NCBI RefSeq assembly: GCF_016123485.1
Contig: NZ_JADCKQ010000001.1
Span: forward strand, 372,001-436,000
Direction of reading: 5' to 3'
Source of the DNA: Halocynthiibacter styelae
Lineage (GTDB): Bacteria > Pseudomonadota > Alphaproteobacteria > Rhodobacterales > Rhodobacteraceae
Length of the DNA: 64,000 nucleotides
Shown: positions 8,848 to 18,440 of the stretch, one piece after another
Numbering within the stretch: position 1 is the stretch's first letter
Layout: each line of letters starts with the position of its first letter
Made by a program: the position numbers and the translations under genes
Notes under the pieces: model-generated
Told to the model about the DNA's origin: nothing
The model's database searches: none
Seen by the model: the letters and a program-made list of their open reading frames with translations, nothing else

Positions 8848-9660
8848 TTAACCGGCCTGAAAAGTAATTTCGCGTTTCAGGAACTGCGTCGCCTTATCAG
8901 ACACACGTTTCGCATCGCCTGAAGTCAGAAACATGTTCTCTTGCCCCGTGCCCAGCATGTCAGGATGACGTTTCAGATAATCCGCAAGGCTGTCCGCAAC
9001 CACATCCGCCTGGGAAAACACCTTAACATCTTCGCCCAAAGCCGCCTGAAACGTGTCTTTCAACAGCGGGTAATGTGTACAACCCAAGATTGCCGCCTGG
9101 GGTTTTGGCATACGGCGTTGCAGGGCTTCCACGTGGGACCGTACCAGCGCCTGGGCCAGCATTTCATCGCCGTCCTCAATCGCATCAACAAGGCCACCAC
9201 AGGGCTGCGCTTCGACATCGACACCAATCGCGCGAAACGCCAGTTCCCGCTGAAACGCACGGCTGGCAACAGTGGCCGGTGTCGCGAACAGGGCAACATG
9301 TTTCACGTCAACCTCACGTGGCGGGGAATTGTCCCCCCACTGGCGTTCGGTCAGGGCTTCGATCAGGGGCACAAAGACGCCCAGCACGCGTTTGCCTTTT
9401 GGCAAACCTTCTTCTTGCATACGACGCAAAGCCACGGCCGAGGCCGTATTGCAAGCCAGGATCACCAGATCACAGCCCGCGTCCCACAGACGTTCCGTCG
9501 CGGCTTTGGTCAGTTGGTAAATATCATCGGCCGCGCGCACACCATAAGGCGTGTTGGCGTGATCACCGTAGTAGACAAAGGCCTGATCCGGCAGATGTCT
9601 CGCAGCGCCTTCCAGCACTGTCAGCCCGCCAAGTCCACTGTCAAAAATACCTACTGCCAT
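8848..9660 (-). CDS. murI: glutamate racemase
   Basis: Cytoplasmic racemase that makes D-glutamate for peptidoglycan. The 270-residue protein shows F-D-S-G-L-G-G-L at the start, the first catalytic cysteine (Cys70) in A-C-N-T-A-S and the second (Cys194) in G-C-T-H-Y-P-L-L. The frame extends to 9717, but that would overlap the upstream acyltransferase; M-A-V-G-I-F-D-S at 9660 is the family start. It lies 28 bases downstream of the acyltransferase on the same strand and is probably in one transcript. Confidence 0.95.
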   Translation of the reverse strand: MAVGIFDSGLGGLTVLEGAARHLPDQAFVYYGDHANTPYGVRAADDIYQLTKAATERLWDAGCDLVILACNTASAVALRRMQEEGLPKGKRVLGVFVPLIEALTERQWGDNSPPREVDVKHVALFATPATVASRAFQRELAFRAIGVDVEAQPCGGLVDAIEDGDEMLAQALVRSHVEALQRRMPKPQAAILGCTHYPLLKDTFQAALGEDVKVFSQADVVADSLADYLKRHPDMLGTGQENMFLTSGDAKRVSDKATQFLKREITFQAG

Positions 9661-9688
9661 GATCTTTGCCTCGTATATCCGGACATTC

Positions 9689-10600
9689 TCAGGCCCGGTG
9701 ATTTTCTTCAAATTCAAACCCTAGCACACCCGGCACAGGTTCTGGCGACAAGTCATAGGTCGCTTTGCGCAGGAAATCCATCATGCCTTTCGGATCCTGC
9801 GCGAATCTGTCCAGTTCCGCCTGGGGAATGGGCTTACCCACAACAACACGCACCGGTTCATCCACGCGGCGCCTGAATTCCTTGATCAGCAGCGCCATCC
9901 GCAGCGTATAGTGCAGATGTGACGCAATCTGGAACAAGCGCGAATTCTGGCCATCAAAATAGATCGGCACCACCGTTGCACCCGATTTCGCGATCATCTT
10001 TGCGGTGAAACTGCGCCAGACCGGATCAAGCGGCGTTGCCATCGGGGTCTGCGCTGTCGACACCGTACCACCCGGAAAAATGCCAATCGCCCCGCCATCC
10101 GCCAGGTAATTCAGCGCAGTTTTGCGGGTGTTCAGGTTGGTTTTCACGGCTTCTTTGGTTTCATCAAAACTGATCGGCAGAATGACACGGTCCAGATCTT
10201 CGGCTTTGCGGAAAATCTTATGGGCCAGAATGCGAAAATCACCGCGCACACGGGACAGGATATTGCCCATCATCATACCATCGAGAATGCCGTATGGATG
10301 ATTTGCAACCAGGATCAAAGGTCCATTGGCCGGGATATTGTCCAGACTGCCGCCGACGACATCCAAGCTCAGGCCATAGCGTTCCGGGATCACATCCCAG
10401 AAATTGCGCCCCTCTGCGACCTCCGCGTCATAACCACGGGCGCGTTTGATCAGATTGATGCGTCCGGTGGCGTTTTCAAGCACCCGGATCACAGCCCGCC
10501 CACCGCGCGTCGAAGCAGAGCGCGCGTAAGTGATGTCGCGGGCGACTTCGCGTTGTTCGCGGGTGATTTTAACGCGTTTTAAAGGATTTGATTGGCGCAT
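9689..10600 (-). CDS. lysophospholipid acyltransferase (PlsC-like)
   Basis: A 303-residue acyltransferase of the PlsC superfamily, transferring an acyl chain to a lyso-lipid at the membrane. The catalytic block is N-H-P-Y-G-I-L-D-G (about residue 102), a variant of H-X4-D, followed by the F-P-G-G-T-V-S substrate-binding block near 175 and the V-V-P-I-Y-F-D block near 215. The N-H-P-x-G-x-x-D-G form occurs in acyltransferases related to OlsA and haemolysin-like proteins, so ornithine-lipid or phosphatidate synthesis are both possible. It lies upstream of murI. Confidence 0.82.
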   Translation of the reverse strand: MRQSNPLKRVKITREQREVARDITYARSASTRGGRAVIRVLENATGRINLIKRARGYDAEVAEGRNFWDVIPERYGLSLDVVGGSLDNIPANGPLILVANHPYGILDGMMMGNILSRVRGDFRILAHKIFRKAEDLDRVILPISFDETKEAVKTNLNTRKTALNYLADGGAIGIFPGGTVSTAQTPMATPLDPVWRSFTAKMIAKSGATVVPIYFDGQNSRLFQIASHLHYTLRMALLIKEFRRRVDEPVRVVVGKPIPQAELDRFAQDPKGMMDFLRKATYDLSPEPVPGVLGFEFEENHRA

Positions 10601-10717
10601 TTTTGATCCTCCGGGGAAGATGAAACGGGAAACTCAGAACAGTATGTCACAGATTTTTATCAGAAATACGACAGATCACCACGATTTTCCGCCCTCTCAT
10701 TCCAGAAAACCAGTATT

Positions 10718-10737
10718 CCAGAATTCCGGAATTCTGG
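10718..10737. repeat. perfect 20-base palindrome
   Basis: CCAGAATTCCGGAATTCTGG is a perfect palindrome in the gap between the ior gene end and the acyltransferase start. It is embedded in a wider imperfect dyad: GAAAACCAG on the left (10704-10712) is matched by CTGGTTTTC on the right (10734-10742). The TTCC, GGTTTTCC and CCGG words recall the octamer array at 56095-56156. It lies 118 bases upstream of the acyltransferase start, so it could be an operator or a small repeat. It has no terminator T-tract. Confidence 0.7.
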
Positions 10738-10828
10738 TTTTCCAACATTGTGAGGTTGTTAACTGTTTGCCGGGGCACTGAATTCCTCAGCCCCCGGCAC
10801 GCTCAACACCTCTCAATGCTCACGCGGC

Positions 10829-13800
10829 TTATTCAGCAGCAACCTGCGCGGACCCGGTCAGAAACTGCGCCAACAAAGCCTCGCGCTTTTTCGCAGCCCT
10901 GGCCTCATTTTCAGCCTTCACCGGACCAAACCCGCGAATTTCCAGCGGCAGGCGGGCCAGTTCCGTGGCAACACCCAGATTGCCGTCAGTCAGCGCCGAC
11001 AGGATCATCCCCATATCCGCCTCATATTGCGCAATCAGAGCCCGCTCCATACGACGCTCGGACGTACGTCCAAATGGGTCAAATGCAGTACCCCGCAGGC
11101 GTTTCATCCTGGCCAGCACACGGAAGACAGGCAGCATCCACGCCCCGAATTCGCGTTTCTTCGGGCGATCCCCATGGCCCTGCCCCATAAATGGTGGTGC
11201 GAGGTGGAAACGAGGTTTGAAATCACCATCAAAGCTGTCTTTCGCCTTGGCAACAGTCGCCAAATGCAGGCGCGCCACCTCATATTCGTCCTTATAGGTC
11301 AAAAGCTTATGATAGCCCAGCGCGATAGCCTCGCGCAGATCCCCTTCTGATGCACGCATCACAAGGTCAAAGTATGTCTTTGCCAGATGCACGTCCTGAT
11401 ACGCCTCAATCTGTTCCATCCGGTAGGCAATGCGATCATCCAGGGTTTTCGGCAGCTCCACCACTTTCGGGGCTGCCAGGGCCTTCACCGCATCCAGATC
11501 GTGCGCCGCCCAGCGCCCAAGATCAAAGGCACGCAAATTGCCGTCGACAGCCTGACCATTCAGGCGGATCGCGTCGTGAATGGCCCCCTCGGACAAAGGC
11601 ACCAGACCGCCCTGCCAGGCCGCGCCCAGCATCATCATATTTGAGAAAATCGAATTCCCCATAGCAGCTTCGGCAATCTCAGAGGCATTCAGCACCATCA
11701 ATCGATCCCGCAGACGTGCCTGCAACTGCACATGCAGCTGATCCATCGGCAGCTGAAACCCGGTATCACGGGTGAAATCGCCTGTGATGATCTCCTGGCT
11801 GTTCACAACGGCCCCTGTGCGTCCCTCTGTCATCAGGCCAATGGTCTTGGACCCGGCTGTGGTCACAAGGTCCCCGCCAATCACAGCATCCGCTTCCCCC
11901 GTCGCCACGCGAATGGCGCTGATATCTTCCGGTGTCTCGGCAATACGGCAATGGATATGCACAGCACCGCCTTTTTGCGCAAGGCCGGCCATCTCCATCA
12001 TGCCAGCACCTTTACCGTCTATATGGGCGGCTTGGGCCATGATCGCACCGATGGTCACAACACCTGTGCCACCAACCCCCGTGATAATCACATTATGGGT
12101 GCCATTGATCTTGGGCAGCTTGGGCGCAGGCAGATCAGGGATGGTAAAGGCAGCGGCGGCACGTTTCTTAGGGGTTGCGCCCTCTAGCGTCACAAAGCTG
12201 GGACAGAAGCCATTCACACAAGAGAAATCCTTATTACACGAGCTTTGATCAATCGCGCGCTTGCGTCCCAGTTCGGTCTCAATAGGTACGATGGACACAC
12301 AGTTAGATTGCACCCCACAATCCCCACAGCCTTCACAGACATCAGGGTTAATGAACACGCGCTTATCAGGATCGGGGAACAGCCCACGTTTGCGACGACG
12401 ACGTTTTTCAGCGGCGCAGGTCTGGATATACAGGATCGCGGACACACCGTCGATCGTAGCCATACGTTTCTGCACATCCATCAGATCCGCACGCTCATAG
12501 AATTCAAGCCCGGCAGGGAACGCGGTTTTTACAACGTCTTCCTTATCGTCATAGACAACAACCAGCTTCTTCACCCCAATGGCCAGCACTTCACGGGCAA
12601 TCTTAGGCGCATCAATATCGCCTTCATGGTCTTGCCCACCTGTCATGGCGACGGCATCATTATACAGGATCTTATAGGTCATCCTGGTATTCGCCGCGAC
12701 AGCCGCCCGGATCGCCAGAATGCCCGAGTGGTTGTAGGTCCCATCCCCAAGGTTCTGGAACACATGATCGCGGTTGGAAAACGGCGCTTCGCCAATCCAG
12801 TTGGCCCCTTCCCCCCCCATTTGGGTAAAGCCTGTGGTCTCGCGGTCCATCCATTGCACCATATAGTGACAACCAATCCCCGCATAAGCGCGCGATCCAT
12901 CAGGAACCTTAGTGGAACTGTTATGGGGACAGCCGGAACAGAAGTAAGGCAGACGGGCGGCGATATCGGGCGCGTTATCTGCGCGTTGGGCGGCATCAAG
13001 CTTTGCCAGCGCGTCTTTCACCCCATCGGTGCCGCGCCCTTCCTCACATAGGATATCCCCCAAAGCACGGGCAATCATGATCGGGTCAATCGCCATACGG
13101 GTTGGGAACAGCTCTTCGCCGTTCTTATACCACCCATAGACTCGTCGCCCTTGCCGATCATCAAAGATCGCTTCTTTGATCTGAACTTCAATCAGCTTGC
13201 GTTTCTCTTCCACCGCAACAATGACATCCAGCCCTTCAGCCCAGTCATGGAAGCCCTGCATATCCATCGGCCAGACCTGCCCGACCTTATAGGTGGTAAT
13301 CCCCAGACGTTCGCATTCCTCTGCGTCCAGCCCCAGAAGTTGCAGCGCATGTGTCAGATCAAGCCAGTTCTTACCGGCCGCCACAAAGCCAATCTTTGCG
13401 CCTTTCCTCCCCCAGACGCGGTGGTTGATCTTATTGACCCGCGCGAATTCCTCAGCGGCAAAGCGTTTGTAATCAATCATCCGCGCTTCCTGCGCATGGG
13501 GCGTGTCTTGCAAACGGATGTTCAAGCCACCTTCCGGCATCTCAAAGTCAGGCGTGATGATCTTCATACGGTGCGGATCACCGTCAACCACCGCTGTGGC
13601 CTCTACCGTGTCTTTCATCACCTTCAGACCACACCACACCCCGGCGAAACGCGACAGTGCCCAGCCGTAGTGACCGTAATCAAGGATCTCCTGCACGCCA
13701 GCGGGGGACAGCACAGGCATATAGGCATCCAGCATGGCCCAGTCACTTTGGTGCAACGTGGTCGAGCTTTCCCCGGTATGGTCATCCCCCATGGCCATCA

Positions 13801-14221
13801 GCACACCGCCCATGGCACTGGTGCCCGCCATATTGGCATGACGCATCACATCACCCGAACGATCCACACCCGGGCCTTTGCCGTACCAAAGCCCATAAAC
13901 ACCGTCGTATTTGCCTTCCCCGCGCAATTCCGCCTGCTGACTGCCCCACAAGGCAGTGGCGGCAAGGTCTTCGTTCAATCCAGGTTCAAACCGCACATCG
14001 GATCCGGTCAACAGTTTCTCAGCCTTAGACATCTGCAAATCCACAGCCCCAAGAGGTGATCCACGATACCCCGTCACATAGCCAGCGGTATTCAGCCCTG
14101 CTACACGGTCACGTTCTTTCTGGGCCAGCATCAGGCGCACCAGGGCCTGCGTGCCGTTCAGCAACACAGGGGTTTTCTCCAGATCAAATCTGTCGTTCAG
14201 GCTGATTTTCGGCTGGCTCAT
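10829..14221 (-). CDS. indolepyruvate ferredoxin oxidoreductase, fused subunits
   Basis: A 1130-residue single-chain enzyme that oxidatively decarboxylates aryl 2-oxoacids from aromatic amino acids to the acyl-CoA. In order: an N-terminal IorA-like thiamine enzyme region; a thiamine diphosphate site (G-D-G-T-Y-N-H-S-G, about residue 500); a C-E-G-C-G-D-C-G iron-sulfur segment near 650 followed by further cysteines; an IorB-like gamma domain (G-V-G-G-T-G-V-V-T, about 745); and a C-terminal extension. This architecture is common in alphaproteobacteria. The start M-S-Q-P-K-I-S at 14221 has AGGGAGA ahead of it; the frame extends to 14278. It is divergent from a LysR gene with a dyad between them. 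Confidence 0.93.
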   Translation of the reverse strand: MSQPKISLNDRFDLEKTPVLLNGTQALVRLMLAQKERDRVAGLNTAGYVTGYRGSPLGAVDLQMSKAEKLLTGSDVRFEPGLNEDLAATALWGSQQAELRGEGKYDGVYGLWYGKGPGVDRSGDVMRHANMAGTSAMGGVLMAMGDDHTGESSTTLHQSDWAMLDAYMPVLSPAGVQEILDYGHYGWALSRFAGVWCGLKVMKDTVEATAVVDGDPHRMKIITPDFEMPEGGLNIRLQDTPHAQEARMIDYKRFAAEEFARVNKINHRVWGRKGAKIGFVAAGKNWLDLTHALQLLGLDAEECERLGITTYKVGQVWPMDMQGFHDWAEGLDVIVAVEEKRKLIEVQIKEAIFDDRQGRRVYGWYKNGEELFPTRMAIDPIMIARALGDILCEEGRGTDGVKDALAKLDAAQRADNAPDIAARLPYFCSGCPHNSSTKVPDGSRAYAGIGCHYMVQWMDRETTGFTQMGGEGANWIGEAPFSNRDHVFQNLGDGTYNHSGILAIRAAVAANTRMTYKILYNDAVAMTGGQDHEGDIDAPKIAREVLAIGVKKLVVVYDDKEDVVKTAFPAGLEFYERADLMDVQKRMATIDGVSAILYIQTCAAEKRRRRKRGLFPDPDKRVFINPDVCEGCGDCGVQSNCVSIVPIETELGRKRAIDQSSCNKDFSCVNGFCPSFVTLEGATPKKRAAAAFTIPDLPAPKLPKINGTHNVIITGVGGTGVVTIGAIMAQAAHIDGKGAGMMEMAGLAQKGGAVHIHCRIAETPEDISAIRVATGEADAVIGGDLVTTAGSKTIGLMTEGRTGAVVNSQEIITGDFTRDTGFQLPMDQLHVQLQARLRDRLMVLNASEIAEAAMGNSIFSNMMMLGAAWQGGLVPLSEGAIHDAIRLNGQAVDGNLRAFDLGRWAAHDLDAVKALAAPKVVELPKTLDDRIAYRMEQIEAYQDVHLAKTYFDLVMRASEGDLREAIALGYHKLLTYKDEYEVARLHLATVAKAKDSFDGDFKPRFHLAPPFMGQGHGDRPKKREFGAWMLPVFRVLARMKRLRGTAFDPFGRTSERRMERALIAQYEADMGMILSALTDGNLGVATELARLPLEIRGFGPVKAENEARAAKKREALLAQFLTGSAQVAAE

Positions 14222-14282
14222 CGCGTGCTTCTCCCTATGCTGCCCACTCCCCATGGGCATATGTCCAATGTAACACAAATAT

Positions 14283-14303
14283 TAGGTCACATTTTCTGAC
14301 CTA
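14283..14303. promoter_or_regulatory. LysR-type operator dyad
   Basis: TAGGTCA at 14283-14289 and TGACCTA at 14297-14303 form a perfect 7-base inverted repeat with a 7-base spacer. It contains T-N11-A spacings typical of LysR-family sites. It lies 62 bases upstream of the ior start and 89 bases upstream of the lysR start, in the shared divergent promoter region, so it is the obvious candidate binding site for the adjacent regulator. Confidence 0.6.
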
Positions 14304-14391
14304 CCAAGAAGAAAAACCACACAACTCAGATTGTTTCGTCTAGGGTAACAACTGAAAAGAAAAAGCGCGTATCAGGGTAGAGTAGCAAAAA

Positions 14392-15297
14392 ATGGATTGG
14401 GATAAGTTAAGAATATTTCACGCAGTTGCAGACGCAGGCAGCCTGACACATGCAGGCGATACGTTGCATTTGTCACAATCTGCAGTGTCGCGGCAGATCC
14501 GGGCCCTGGAAGAGAGCCTGGATGCCACATTATTCCACCGTCACGCACGCGGACTGATTCTCACGGAACAGGGTGAATTGCTGTTTGACGCCACCAAAGC
14601 CATGTCCAAACGCCTTGATGCGGCCTCTGCACGCATTCGTGACAGCGATGAAGAAATGTATGGCGAGCTGCGCGTCACCACCACGCTTGGCTTTGGCCTG
14701 ATGTGGCTTGCCCCCCGCCTGCACCATTTCTATGAGAAATACCCCAACATCAAAATTGACCTGATGCTTGAGGAACGCGTGCTGGACCTGCCCATGCGCG
14801 AGGCAGACGTTGCCATTCGTATGAAAGAGCCGTCCCAGGCGGATCTGATCCGCAAACGCCTGATGAGCGTCACCATGCAGCTTTATGCAAGCCAGGGCTA
14901 TCTGGAACAGAACGGCACGCCCGCGGAACTGGCGGATCTGAAACACCACCGCCTGCTGTGTCAGCGCACAACATCCAAACAGGTCAACGCCGCCGCCAGC
15001 TTTGTGCAGCGCCTGCTGGCCTATAATGTGCCCTCTATGCTGACGGTGAACAATTACTTCGGCGTGCTTCAGGGCGTAAAACATGACCTGGGCATCGGTG
15101 TTCTGCCAGATTACGTGACACAGGACGTGCCAGACCTTGTGCCAGTGCTGCCAGATGAGAAAAGCGTCGAAGTGCCGGTCTACCTCGCCTACCCCGAAGA
15201 ATTGCGCGCTTCCAAGCGTATCTCTGCTTTCCGGGACTTTGTGCAGGAAGAGATCATCATTCACCGCAAAGGCATTCTGGTCGAACAGGCGATGTAA
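14392..15297 (+). CDS. LysR-family transcriptional regulator
   Basis: A 301-residue regulator. The N-terminal winged helix-turn-helix (about 1-60) contains H-L-S-Q-S-A-V-S-R-Q-I-R-A-L-E, the usual LysR recognition segment. An effector-binding domain follows (about 90-290). It is divergent from the fused indolepyruvate oxidoreductase and shares a 170-base intergenic region with a clear dyad, so it probably controls that gene and itself. The ligand is unknown; an aromatic amino acid or its 2-oxoacid would fit the context but is inferred. Confidence 0.92.
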   Translation: MDWDKLRIFHAVADAGSLTHAGDTLHLSQSAVSRQIRALEESLDATLFHRHARGLILTEQGELLFDATKAMSKRLDAASARIRDSDEEMYGELRVTTTLGFGLMWLAPRLHHFYEKYPNIKIDLMLEERVLDLPMREADVAIRMKEPSQADLIRKRLMSVTMQLYASQGYLEQNGTPAELADLKHHRLLCQRTTSKQVNAAASFVQRLLAYNVPSMLTVNNYFGVLQGVKHDLGIGVLPDYVTQDVPDLVPVLPDEKSVEVPVYLAYPEELRASKRISAFRDFVQEEIIIHRKGILVEQAM

Positions 15298-15413
15298 TAC
15301 GCAGTTCTCCCCCCTGATCAGGTAAACTTATTGTTAAGTTCGGACTTAGCCCGTTGCTTCTGAACCATTGTGGTCCACATATCATCCTGACCCAATGAAT
15401 CAGGATCCCTGCA

Positions 15414-15677
15414 ATGCAGCCGAAAATTGTAATATACACCAAAGGTTACTGCCCTTACTGCAAAGCAACCAAGACGTTGCTGAACGCGAAAGGTGTCGCC
15501 TTTCTGAATCATGACATCACAAATGATCCCGATTTGCGCCGTGAAATGATCGCACGCAGCAATGGTCGAACCACCGTGCCTCAGATCTTTATTGATGATT
15601 TTCATGTGGGCGGGAACAGTGAACTGACCGCATTGGATCGGGCTGGAAAACTGAATCCTTTGCTAAACCCCGCATAG
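15414..15677 (+). CDS. grxC: glutaredoxin 3
   Basis: Small cytoplasmic dithiol glutaredoxin of 87 residues that reduces disulfides and glutathione adducts. The C-P-Y-C active site is at residues 13-16, followed by the T-V-P-Q-I-F-I cis-proline segment and V-G-G-N-S-E-L. It follows the LysR gene by 116 bases with its own upstream region, so it may be transcribed separately. Confidence 0.93.
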   Translation: MQPKIVIYTKGYCPYCKATKTLLNAKGVAFLNHDITNDPDLRREMIARSNGRTTVPQIFIDDFHVGGNSELTALDRAGKLNPLLNPA

Positions 15678-15802
15678 AAACGTCAATTGCTCTCGGACCA
15701 CCGCGTATTGAGAACATTCCACGATCATCAAAAACCGCTGGCCTGGACTATAACTTTATCTGACATGCACCCCGGGCCTCAAATAATTCAGAAAGAGACA
15801 TC

Positions 15803-16141
15803 ATGAGCTGGACAAAATTCCTGAACGAGACCGTCGGTCGTATTGGCACGCTTCAAAAAGAAACCCCTGACATGTTCGCAGGCTTTACCGCGATGGGGAC
15901 CGCTGCCAAAAAACCTGGTGTTCTTGACGAGAAAACCAAAGAACTGATCGCATTGGGCATCGCTGTTTCAACCCGCTGTGACAGCTGCATTGGCTTTCAC
16001 GTCAAATCATTGGTACGCCTTAAAACCACCCGCGAAGAAATCTGTGAAGCCCTCGCAATGATCGCTTACATGGGCGGTGGCCCGTCTGTGGCCTATGGTG
16101 CCAAAGCACTGGAAGCTTATGACGAGTTTACTAAAAAATAA
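15803..16141 (+). CDS. AhpD-like carboxymuconolactone decarboxylase family protein
   Basis: A 112-residue protein of the carboxymuconolactone decarboxylase superfamily. The C-D-S-C-I-G-F-H motif (Cys59, Cys62, His66) is the redox signature of the AhpD-like alkylhydroperoxidase branch rather than the decarboxylases, which lack the cysteine pair. A role in peroxide or thiol redox chemistry follows from the family; the substrate is unknown. It stands 125 bases after grxC, another thiol redox gene. Confidence 0.85.
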   Translation: MSWTKFLNETVGRIGTLQKETPDMFAGFTAMGTAAKKPGVLDEKTKELIALGIAVSTRCDSCIGFHVKSLVRLKTTREEICEALAMIAYMGGGPSVAYGAKALEAYDEFTKK

Positions 16142-16243
16142 GCTGTAGAAACTTCATTTGACCGAACCTGTCAGATGAATGGAAACATGTCTGAATCTGA
16201 CTTGTGACGATAGTTCGCTATATCCACAGGTCAGGCTTATTCA

Positions 16244-16273
16244 CCGGGTGGCACCTTAAGGCGTGCCGCCCGG
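16244..16273. other. strong hairpin without T-tract
   Basis: CCGGGTGGCAC at 16244-16254 pairs with GTGCCGCCCGG at 16263-16273 (11 pairs, one G-T), with a loop of 8 bases containing CTTAAG. No T-run follows on either strand, so it is not a standard terminator. It lies about 100 bases after the AhpD-like gene and could stabilise that mRNA end or belong to a longer untranslated RNA. Confidence 0.5.
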
Positions 16274-16441
16274 AAACCATACAAACAGCTGTCATCGCCA
16301 ATACCTGGCCAAATTTCAGGCAACTTGAGGCAGGGCGGTGAATGTGCCGCAAACTGCTTCAGGCCCCTTCTTATTAAGCCACCCCACGCAAGCCATGCAA
16401 AAACTGCATATCCGGTATGTCACGTTTTTGCATTTTTTTCC

Positions 16442-16470
16442 TTGATTGCATGCAGCTGCACACCTAAATC
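16442..16470 (+). promoter_or_regulatory. candidate promoter for small RNA
   Basis: TTGATT (16442-16447) and TAAATC (16465-16470) are separated by exactly 17 bases, a good housekeeping-sigma arrangement. The -35 region also reads CTTGAT, so an RpoH-type heat-shock promoter is an alternative. Transcription would begin near 16477, directly at the first hairpin of the candidate RNA. Confidence 0.45.
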
Positions 16471-16476
16471 AGTTCT

Positions 16477-16558
16477 CGAAGGCGATGGTTGATACTTATC
16501 CCATAACCTTCACCTCCCTGTTGGACTTCGCCGGGCCTTGTGCCCGGCATTTTTTTTG
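16477..16558 (+). ncRNA. candidate small RNA with single-stranded CCUCCC
   Basis: About 80 bases with the layout of a bacterial trans-acting RNA. First is a hairpin: GAAGG (16478-16482) pairs with CCTTC (16507-16511), and ATGG (16485-16488) with CCAT (16501-16504), closing a 12-base loop. An unpaired stretch with CCTCCC (16513-16518) follows, then an intrinsic terminator. The unpaired C-rich core is complementary to Shine-Dalgarno sequences and recalls the CCUCCUCCC loops of alphaproteobacterial stress RNAs (CcsR and related). It has its own promoter-like sequence and no reading frame. Expression is not shown by sequence alone. Confidence 0.5.
16530..16557 (+). terminator. intrinsic terminator
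   Basis: GCCGGGC (16530-16536) and GCCCGGC (16542-16548) form a 7-pair stem followed by A and eight T. It ends the candidate small RNA; the nearest plus-strand gene stops almost 390 bases upstream. Confidence 0.85.
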
Positions 16559-16575
16559 CCTGCACGAAACTTCAC

Positions 16576-18240
16576 TCAATGCGCTGACATATCCGGAAAT
16601 GTATATACGCCAAATGAACTGTGTGGCACCGGGACTTCACGCAATACGGCATCGCAGGCAAGGTCCAGCCGTCGCGCCAGATCACGCAGAAAAGCTGCCT
16701 TCCAACGTCGGGTTTCTCTGCCCGGTTCCGGGGCATAGCTTTCAATAAACTCCAATGCGGCAGACACATCCTGTTTTAGCAAAAGTTGCTCTGCGTAAAT
16801 TTTTGCCTGCGCCAGGGGCATTTCCGCGCCCTCTTCCTGCTCTCCTGCAATCTGTTGCGCAGTTGCCGTCCACAGGTCCCAATCAAACCCGGCACTGATC
16901 CCCTCGGGTCGCAAAACAGGCACTTCCCCATTCCCTTTCAGATAGTCCACACTGATGGCACGCGCCTGCACCCAGTCAAACAGATCAAAAAAACCTCCCT
17001 CACCTTGCAGAAAATGACCCAGAACAGGGGGCACCTGCATAGAAGACAGGATCTCTTCAAGCTGTGTGGTCCATTCATGTGCGTCCGGTTCGGCAGTCAT
17101 TCCGAGGACTTCAATGTACTTTTGGTCATCAGGATAAAAATGCAGATATTCTTCGCGTGTCAGACCTGAACGAAGAATATCCCAGGCATGCAACCAAACC
17201 GCATCGCTGTTGGCACGCATATTGATCTGCCCACTCTCAAATCCGGCCTGCATCTCGCGGAAAAAATGCACGTTCAGTTGATGAGGGCTACCGGAATTTG
17301 TTAACAGCGTCACAAGCCCTGAATAATGCATGGCGTTTTGTACGGTAATCGAGCTTCTGACGGCGTGATTTACGTTATATCTCTCATCCTCATAGGCCTC
17401 CCGAAACTCCTGAAAGGATCCATCCGGATTGTAAACGACAGCCTTATCGAAGATGTCATACCCACTGGTCACACGCAGACTGATCAGAGGCCACAATACA
17501 CCATCATCCAGAATACCTTCGCTGATAGGGCCCCACAGGGCATCTTTTGAATGCCGGGAAATCAGCGCCTCTATCGGTGCTGTATCTTCAACTGTCGCCA
17601 GTACCGCGACCGCCAGGCGATAAAATCCCGCCGCTTCTGCGTCTTCGGCGAACTGCAACCGGAATGTTTCATCCTGATCCAACAGCACACTGGCAAACTG
17701 ACGCCCCATAAGCCGGTCAAACCATACACTTCGCTGCGTATCGCTCTGCGCGATCAACCCGCGCATCAGATCGAAAAAACGCTGGTTACCCTCTGTCAGG
17801 ATGACGGCGCGCCCCAGGTCCAGCGGGGCTTCTGTCATCGCCTGCTCTGCATCCACATCATTCAAAAGCAAAGTTGCGTTCAGCCCTATCGCGGTGGTCG
17901 CCATGCTATATTGAATATTTTTCACCCGGGAATCCCGGTGGTCCGGTCGGCTGGTCAGTTCTTCCAGAAAATCGCGCGCACCAGCACCCGCGTTTTCCCA
18001 GGGCATGTTCTCATAACGGATCTTCAGATAGGCAGCGTCAGCAACCTGGCGACGGTAAAATCGCGGCCCCTGAGGTTCAGCCAGTGTCATATCTACCGTT
18101 TCCAGAAGCATCATACGATCGCATTGCAAAGGTGGTGCAGCACGGGTCTCTGCGATTCCACTTGCGGGATACAAAACACAAAGCGCCCCGCTCAAAACAA
18201 TTACAGCCTGTGAAATGAAACGCGGCAAAATACACGTCAT
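16576..18240 (-). CDS. unrecognised secreted protein
   Basis: A 554-residue protein with a signal peptide (hydrophobic about 10-30, cleavage after the A-E-T region near 31). The mature part is acidic and mostly helical, with no catalytic motif or repeat that I can name. Cysteines are few (in the signal region, Cys40 and one near the C terminus). A periplasmic location is likely. It is a single gene, convergent with the candidate small RNA and divergent from purL. Its length and even composition argue for a real conserved gene. Confidence 0.75.
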   Translation of the reverse strand: MTCILPRFISQAVIVLSGALCVLYPASGIAETRAAPPLQCDRMMLLETVDMTLAEPQGPRFYRRQVADAAYLKIRYENMPWENAGAGARDFLEELTSRPDHRDSRVKNIQYSMATTAIGLNATLLLNDVDAEQAMTEAPLDLGRAVILTEGNQRFFDLMRGLIAQSDTQRSVWFDRLMGRQFASVLLDQDETFRLQFAEDAEAAGFYRLAVAVLATVEDTAPIEALISRHSKDALWGPISEGILDDGVLWPLISLRVTSGYDIFDKAVVYNPDGSFQEFREAYEDERYNVNHAVRSSITVQNAMHYSGLVTLLTNSGSPHQLNVHFFREMQAGFESGQINMRANSDAVWLHAWDILRSGLTREEYLHFYPDDQKYIEVLGMTAEPDAHEWTTQLEEILSSMQVPPVLGHFLQGEGGFFDLFDWVQARAISVDYLKGNGEVPVLRPEGISAGFDWDLWTATAQQIAGEQEEGAEMPLAQAKIYAEQLLLKQDVSAALEFIESYAPEPGRETRRWKAAFLRDLARRLDLACDAVLREVPVPHSSFGVYTFPDMSAH

Positions 18241-18440
18241 AATTGATTCCCCTAAAGATATTCACCTTAATCTAGGGCGGGCCTCTCCTTCCTGTCCACA
18301 GCAACACGGTCGCAGGCATCAGGCAGATCACACAATGTCCGTCGATAACACTCTTCCATTCCGCCCCCCTTTCGCCTAAGAGGTGCGCAACTGCCAAAGC
18401 TGCGCATCCCGACGGGGACGCACCACAGGGGATAGACCAC

